Shown: one piece after another, positions 45,837 to 64,000 of the stretch
Numbering within the stretch: position 1 is the stretch's first letter
Layout: each line of letters begins with the position of its first letter
NCBI GenBank assembly: GCA_009823395.1
Contig: CM020513.1
Span: forward strand, 3,641,501-3,705,500
DNA: 64,000 bases
Origin: Thamnaconus septentrionalis
Taxonomy: Eukaryota; Chordata; Actinopteri; Tetraodontiformes; Monacanthidae
Direction of reading: 5' to 3'
Translations under genes and position numbers: made by a program
Notes under the pieces: generated by a model
Databases searched by the model: none
What the model was told of the DNA's origin: nothing
Seen by the model: the letters and a program-made list of their open reading frames with translations, nothing else

Positions 45837-46443
45837 GATTCAAAACCATTGCGGAGCGGCGACAGGAGATGTGAATCTCTAATCTTGTACTCCGTCTGAT
45901 AGTTTATCAGCAACGGTGTCAACTGCTTTTACCACAACAGATAAGAGGTGTCATTACGGCTTAGCTAAACCTTTGAATCAAAGGAATCCTTGACCACATT
46001 ATCAGTCTTGAGATTAACCGCACTGGCACCTCTCTTACTCCAATGACAACAGCTCAGGAGCCGTATGCAGACAGTGCTGAGGTGATGCTGCCATTTATTT
46101 ACAAATAAATCTATGCAGTAGATGTTGACGCCAGACTGGCCTGGAGCAATTTGACTGCATGCATTTAAATATTCGTAGTTTTGCAGCTGAATTTTCATTT
46201 CTATATACATCACATATTACTATTATATTGTGCAATTGTTAATATGTAAAAGGTGTATGTGCATGAGGTAGTAAGATCACACTTGCAGGCATTTCAGTTG
46301 TGCACTTTGTCATCATGCATGAACATATATGTGCAATTATAATACCAGCTGATCAGAGACAATGGAAAAGTACAACTGCAATACTGCTGCAATTCTGAAA
46401 TGCAGTGAATCTCCAAGAAATCTGGCTGTAATTCTAATCTCAC

Positions 46444-46765
46444 CTGCTTCACAGATTCCTCTTCGCTCTCTGTCTGGCGTGTCAGAGTCCTGGTACACAC
46501 ACACCAGCCCCTTGTCGCACTTGCCCAGATAGTCCCAGGTGCCGCCGCAGGTCTCCCCCTCCACCTTGGCGCAGACGGGGCAGCAGCCGCAGACGCCCAT
46601 CGTGATGCCGCCTTTGCACTGGAGTTTGAGCGCCCGGCGGGTGGAGCAGTGGATCCTCTCGCAGGGCGGGCAGTGGAGAGCCTGCAGCCGTTGACCGGCC
46701 GCCGTGGGGGTTTCCTCTGAGGCCACGGCCCCCAGCATGACACCGACAAGGAGTAGCTTCCACAT
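46444..46765 (-). CDS. secreted protein with IGFBP N-terminal domain (first exon)
   Basis: The exon encodes a signal peptide (MWKLLLVGVMLGAVAS) and one complete insulin-like growth factor binding N-terminal domain. It has the diagnostic VCGCCPVC core, upstream CPPCERIHC, downstream ETCGGTWDYLGKCDKGLVC and a closing GICEAG. The exon ends in phase 1 at a consensus donor (GCAG|GTGAGA). A TATA box (TATATATAAAA, about 46808-46818 on the minus strand) sits about 45-50 bases before the ATG, so transcription likely starts just upstream. The rest of the gene is either the Cys-rich blocks at 45392-45760 or an unfound exon. Candidates are single-IGFBP-domain or CRIM/ESM1-like secreted proteins; the name is not settled. 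Confidence 0.75.
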
Positions 46766-46807
46766 CCTTCACCCGCTGCTTTGTTGTGATGACGACACAT
46801 ACCTTGT

Positions 46808-46818
46808 TTTTATATATA
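46808..46818 (-). promoter_or_regulatory. TATA box of the IGFBP-domain gene
   Basis: On the minus strand the sequence reads GTATATATATAAAAACAAGG, upstream of the IGFBP exon ATG by about 45 bases. GATAA words occur further upstream (about 46945-46960). Confidence 0.6.
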
Positions 46819-46829
46819 TACTGTATGTC

Positions 46830-47746
46830 TACGTGCCCCTGGAATAAGATTGAGTTTATGAGCCACTACCTCCACCCCCCACGGGCAGCCAATGGATGAG
46901 GGCAGGTGGGTTTCACTGGGTGGGTTCGGTCTCCAGTTAATTATCCCCTCGTCTTATCTTCGCACTATGAACGGCGCAATTTTGTTTTGAAATGATTCCT
47001 CCCTCTCAAGCGCCGTCAGATAAGTCTGATGAAGACTACCCCCCTTTGTATTTCGAGTCACATGACCTCTGCAAGGGGCAATTCAGTACAAGGCTACAAT
47101 CAGGTAATGACCTATTTCTTGAGAACAAAAGGATTAGGACATCGGCAAATTGTCTGAAGTGTCATATCGCTGAATAAAAACCGACTGGCGTGCACAATAA
47201 AACATCTATCGGAAAAGGTTACAGGGAAAGATTGAAGATTAACACACATTAAATATTTAAGTTTCCACTTTATAAACAGCGAAAAGGCAGTTTATTTTAT
47301 TTAAATTGCATTGGGAACTGTGAACTTATTTCTATTTGATCGATTTTTTTATTTTTTTAACCATGTTTTTCTTTTGCAGTAGGTTTTTATTTTCTGGTTA
47401 AGAACATTAATAATTTCACACATTAATGTTGGAAAGCACATTTTATAGCAGCTGTATTTAAGTGAAGTAAAATGTCATTTACAGAGATCAAACACAAAGG
47501 CAGAATTTTTTATATTCAAATTCAAATTCTGTCAGTCGATTGTTAAAATGACAATTTATAGCTACAAATGAATCCAACCAAAACTATTTCCATTTGGAGG
47601 TAGTGCACTAATGGGCAGTTAGTGTCGGCAGTACTTAAAATGTGTGTAAAATATACAGCATCTGTAAGTGAATCTACAAATAAAACGCAACTTAATGCAA
47701 CTAGACTAAGATTCAGTCATGAGGAGGGAGTTTCGCAGGCTGCTCG
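46830..47746 (-). other. myo5c 3' UTR and intergenic spacer
   Basis: AT-rich spacer between the IGFBP gene promoter and the myo5c stop. Minus-strand AATAAA hexamers near 47290-47302 are candidate myo5c poly(A) signals. No other gene is visible. Confidence 0.45.
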
Positions 47747-60899
<13,153 letters not shown>

Positions 60900-62150
60900 G
60901 TCTCAGCATTATTATGGTCCGACCTCCCGTCGCTCTGAATGATTGTTTATCATCTGGTGGTGTGTCACTACACATTCCAGGTTACCAACGGAATTTTTTC
61001 CCCCGCGGGTCTCACAGCTGGACAAAAGTACACCCGTTTCCGGTCAGGATTTTCAAAATAATAGTTATTTCTTAACTTTTGATTTTGATTTGATTTGATT
61101 TGATTTGATTTATTTCGAACATGAAGGGAAATAAAGAAAATAAAAGGGATACAAAACCAAAACACACAAAAGAAAAGTTAAAAATAGGATAAGTAAGCAA
61201 ACACTTTCTTTAAAGCCCATATCACGTCCCGAGCCTTAGTACTCGGAATTCAAACACACTACGTTACTTGCCGTGTATTTGCAACGTTATCCTCAACATG
61301 CTTATGTTGCTCAGAAGTTAAAGTGAAAATATCAGGACCAATAGTAAAATAAACGAGAGGCCATATACACGAATTACTACTGAATATTGAATAAAATTAG
61401 CTGCTGATAATGACAAAATGATCATAATGTTTTATGTATATTGTTATGAATCTTTTATCATTCATTCATTTCCCATACCCGCTTCTTCCCGAGCTGAGGG
61501 TCACGGGGACGAATCTTTTAAACATAACAAATTTTAAATTTGCTTCTTTGGCGATGCACAATCCGAAAAACCTAATTCGTCATTTCTTACTGAAAGTTTT
61601 AACTTGAGATGTGAAATCCGTCTTCTTGATTGTTACCATTATTTTTCCCCCTCTGCCTTTTCCTAACAGGCGTCTTGAGTGCTTTTATTTTGAAGATCCC
61701 GTCAATTACTCGTCAGCATGACTCCGCTTCGCCCGACTTGACTCGTCGCGCACCTGCTGCGGACTTTGCCTGCGTGGCTCCGCCCGGCTCGTCTCGTGAC
61801 AGTGACCCGACACTCGCTGTGTGGGTGCGCTCGTTTGATCAAGGATCACGGCGACAAAAGAAACCGGATGCAGACCTCCATGGTGACATGCCCGTGTGTA
61901 AACGCATGTGGGACACCGCTACAAATTGGGCCATGGTTGCTAGGCAAAACAAGCTCCTCCGGGAAGCACGCAGAGGGACTTTTGCTTCGGAGTTTTGTAC
62001 TTCCAGGGGAAAATGCAGGAAAACAGAAAAGCTGTCTCTTGTTCAGTGAGTTGGACCGACATGCATGCAGTGGCTGTGAAGAGAGGAAAGACTTCACTGT
62101 GCAGCTGATGACACCGTGTGTCCAGCGGCAAAAATGTTTTGGTCTTTTTT
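60900..62150. promoter_or_regulatory. myo5c promoter and spacer to the next myosin V gene
   Basis: The 1.66 kb between the myo5c ATG and the stop of the next myosin V contains the myo5c promoter, the retroposon tail at 61078-61210 and the upstream gene's 3' UTR. A CCGGAAGT (ETS-like) word lies at about 60851, inside intron 1 next to the first coding exon. An ORF at 61630-62049 has no family features and I do not call it. Confidence 0.4.
61078..61210 (-). mobile_element. 3' tail of a non-LTR retroposon, copy B
   Basis: Minus-strand homologue of 860-1056, with a (GATTT)n run (AATCA on the element strand) at 61078-61110 and the same TTCGAAATAAA block. Confidence 0.6.
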
Positions 62151-62166
62151 ATCACAGTGTTTAATT

Positions 62167-62172
62167 TTTATT
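62167..62172 (-). terminator. candidate polyadenylation signal of the second myosin V gene
   Basis: AATAAA on the minus strand, about 385 bases after the stop codon at 62558. Confidence 0.45.
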
Positions 62173-62557
62173 AAGAAATACATAAGGACGACAGACGACC
62201 ACATTCTTTAAATTAGACAGTTTTACGCTTTTACAAAAAGATTTTTGAGCTCTTGCTTCGACATTTTTAACATTTTCAGGCACTTTATACTGTATATACT
62301 ACATAATACTGACTTTACTAAACCCAGTCTTATGACTATATGTATGACTAGGGGGAAATAAAAATGGTCGAAAACATACTTTAGTATTTGTCTCCTCCTT
62401 TACTTTGTCTTGGAATAAATATGATATAAGAAAAAAAAACGCGCAAATACAACAATTAATTTGCGAGTTTTGGTCTTTATAATTTTTTTTTTTTTTAGTT
62501 TTAGTTTTTTCCTTTGGTCTTGAGAATCAGACGGTGTCAGGGACTCCCTCCGCAGGT

Positions 62558-63149
62558 CTAGACACGGGTCAGGAAGCTCAGATTGAGGCTGGCTGGAACC
62601 TGGAGCGTCTCCAGGGCGACGGAGGAGGGAGTGTAAACAGTGGTGATGGAGAAGATCATCTTGGCGTCCATCATCAGGGCGGACGACTCCTCTCTGTCTT
62701 TTAAGATGTACTAAAAGTTGGGCGGGGGGGGTGAGAAGTAGTTAAAAAAAAAAAAAAAAAGTTAAGCAGGACTGAACATAAACCTGCTGCTCCAGCGACT
62801 TACTTTAATAGTTGTGATGAAAGCAGTCGACACTCGCTCCTCAAACTCGATCACTGGGGTGTACAGCATCAACACTTTAACAATCTGCCAGGGCAAAGTG
62901 AAAATGACGATCAATACACAGGAAACACAAGCGTTGGCAGGTTCAGGATGGCAGAGTGTGGTCACATCGTGGACCTGAGCCGTGTTGAGGGCGGTGCACA
63001 GAGTGCAAATTGCTTGAGCGTCAGCCTCGGTCTTCTTGTTGATCTGCAGCAGCTGAGCGGCTTGTCTCAGCGGCTCCAGGGTTTCCTTGGCGCCGCAGTC
63101 GGTCAGCTGCCGGTCCGTCAGCCACTCCTGCAGCTGCCACACGTTGTAC
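62558..63149 (-). CDS. myo5a: class V myosin, C-terminal three exons (probably MYO5A), gene continues beyond window
   Basis: Exons 62975-63149, 62804-62884 and 62558-62710 (minus) encode the last part of a myosin V globular cargo-binding tail (DIL domain): [34 protein letters not shown], then [14 protein letters not shown] and the end [13 protein letters not shown]. Exon lengths (175, 81, 153 with stop) and phases equal those of the last three myo5c exons, confirming common descent. The C-terminal FEERV and Val end look more like Va than Vb or Vc. The position directly upstream of myo5c on the same strand is also that of MYO5A in mammals. The assignment to Va over Vb is inference from a short segment. 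The first base of 63149 completes a split Arg codon, so the preceding exon lies beyond 64000. Confidence 0.85.
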
Positions 63150-63429
63150 CTGAAGACCAAGACATCAAGACCAAGACATTCACACATCAAGACCAGCCGT
63201 TCAAACTGCATCAACTGCCCATCAACGCTCTGCTTAATATGTGGTCTAAGACATCAGATATTCGTGGTAAGAATTTGTCATCATTCACTGTCACATGTTA
63301 CATATACATATTTGTGTGAGTGTATATATATATTCATATACGTATGTATATAAATAATATATATAACATATTATATATTATACATGTAAACAGTTCTTTA
63401 TCTTGTTCTTTATCTATATATACATATTT

Positions 63430-63431
<2 letters not shown>

Positions 63432-63478
<47 letters not shown>
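63432..63478. repeat. (CA)n microsatellite
   Basis: About 23 AC units. Confidence 0.95.
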
Positions 63479-63479
<1 letters not shown>

Positions 63480-63513
63480 TTATTATTTTTCATGACATTG
63501 TCTGTGTCATGTC

Positions 63514-64000
63514 CAGTGTTGTTGGGATTACTCCATAAAAGTAATCCAACTATTGATTACTGATTACTCCTTTTAAAAAGTAATCTAAATACTTCTTTAA
63601 CTACTTTGTTTCATAAGTAATCAATTACTAATTACTTTAGTTTAAGTAAGTAACAGTTGAGAACGTCTTGTTTCCTGCACATAACGTACAACAAACCACA
63701 ATATTCTTTGATTTAGACGAGATGAACTCAAAATAATGTTTGTATTTCAAGCTACAAACACAATTGCTGTTTTTTTCTTTTGCCGCCACCATGCTTGTTT
63801 TGGTGCGCCGTCGCATATCAATGCATGGCTGCATCATCAATCTGCAACATCATTGTTTTCGGTTGTTTTTCTAAATTTCAGACATTTTGTGGATGATAAG
63901 ACATTTTTAGCTTGCAAAATATTTCAGAAAAGTAATGGAATCGTTACTTGATAAAGTAATTATGATATAATTACCAGTTTTGCCAGAGTAATCACCCTAC
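63514..64000 (-). mobile_element. non-autonomous hAT element, copy 3, cut by window end
   Basis: Begins CAGTGTTGTTGGGATTACTCC at 63514, the 3' terminus of the copy-1 family in inverse orientation. The minus-strand frame at 63637-63840 keeps the YKHYFEF...C-x2-C segment. The other terminus and the target duplication lie beyond the window. Confidence 0.82.

Larger units (their letters stand above)
63150..64000 (-). other. intron of the second myosin V gene, to window end
   Basis: The stretch holds AT-rich sequence, a (CA)n tract and an incomplete hAT copy. No further exon is seen before the window ends. Confidence 0.6.

Noticed and set aside
61630..62164. Two overlapping plus-strand ORFs (139 and 132 codons) upstream of myo5c
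   Set aside because: No recognisable domain, no clear splice or promoter context, and composition is mixed; they overlap the probable 3' UTR of the next myosin gene.

Overview
The window is vertebrate nuclear DNA from a teleost fish. It has short introns with GT/AG borders, abundant (CA)n, (TA)n and (AAT)n microsatellites, hAT-type DNA transposons, fish-style non-LTR retroposon tails, and an intron-free-coding UGT of the fish UGT5 type. Proteins match vertebrate families along their full length. No bacterial, organellar or CRISPR features are present. I built all gene models by hand from splice sites, reading phase and remembered family features; no search or alignment was run.

Layout, left to right. 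0-4 kb: mostly non-coding; a GC-rich edge (1-64) could be a truncated exon. 4.2-14.7 kb (-): complete neuroplastin (NPTN), eight coding exons, including a skippable Ig1 exon and a 22-nt microexon; its GC-rich promoter lies at about 14.7-15.1 kb. 16.5-18.6 kb (-): a UGT5 glucuronosyltransferase with one coding exon and a 5' untranslated exon. 19.9-23.2 kb (+): two unrecognised intronless ORFs that share an N-terminal pattern and end in a hydrophobic tail segment; the first has three internal repeats. 24.6-32.2 kb (+): complete UBE2Q2, 13 coding exons. 35.1-38.2 kb (-): complete SCAMP5, six coding exons, convergent with UBE2Q2. 40.5-43.4 kb (+): complete PARP16, six coding exons, divergent from SCAMP5. 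45.3-46.8 kb (-): one or two small secreted cysteine-rich genes, the first with an IGFBP N-terminal domain. 47.7-60.9 kb (-): complete myosin Vc (MYO5C), 40 coding exons in 13 kb, predicted 1745 aa. 62.2 kb to the end (-): the last three coding exons of a second class V myosin, most likely MYO5A, in the same tandem order as in mammals.

The recognised genes act in membrane and vesicle biology (actin-based cargo transport, secretory vesicle membrane, synaptic adhesion, ER stress ADP-ribosylation), ubiquitin transfer and xenobiotic conjugation. They do not form an operon-like system. Their neighbourhood matches human 15q21-q24, so this is a conserved synteny block. The newest material is the uncharacterised tail-anchored pair at 19.9-23.2 kb, the Cys-rich gene(s) at 45-46.8 kb, and a hAT family that inserted repeatedly in the myosin introns while keeping a short transposase-like ORF.
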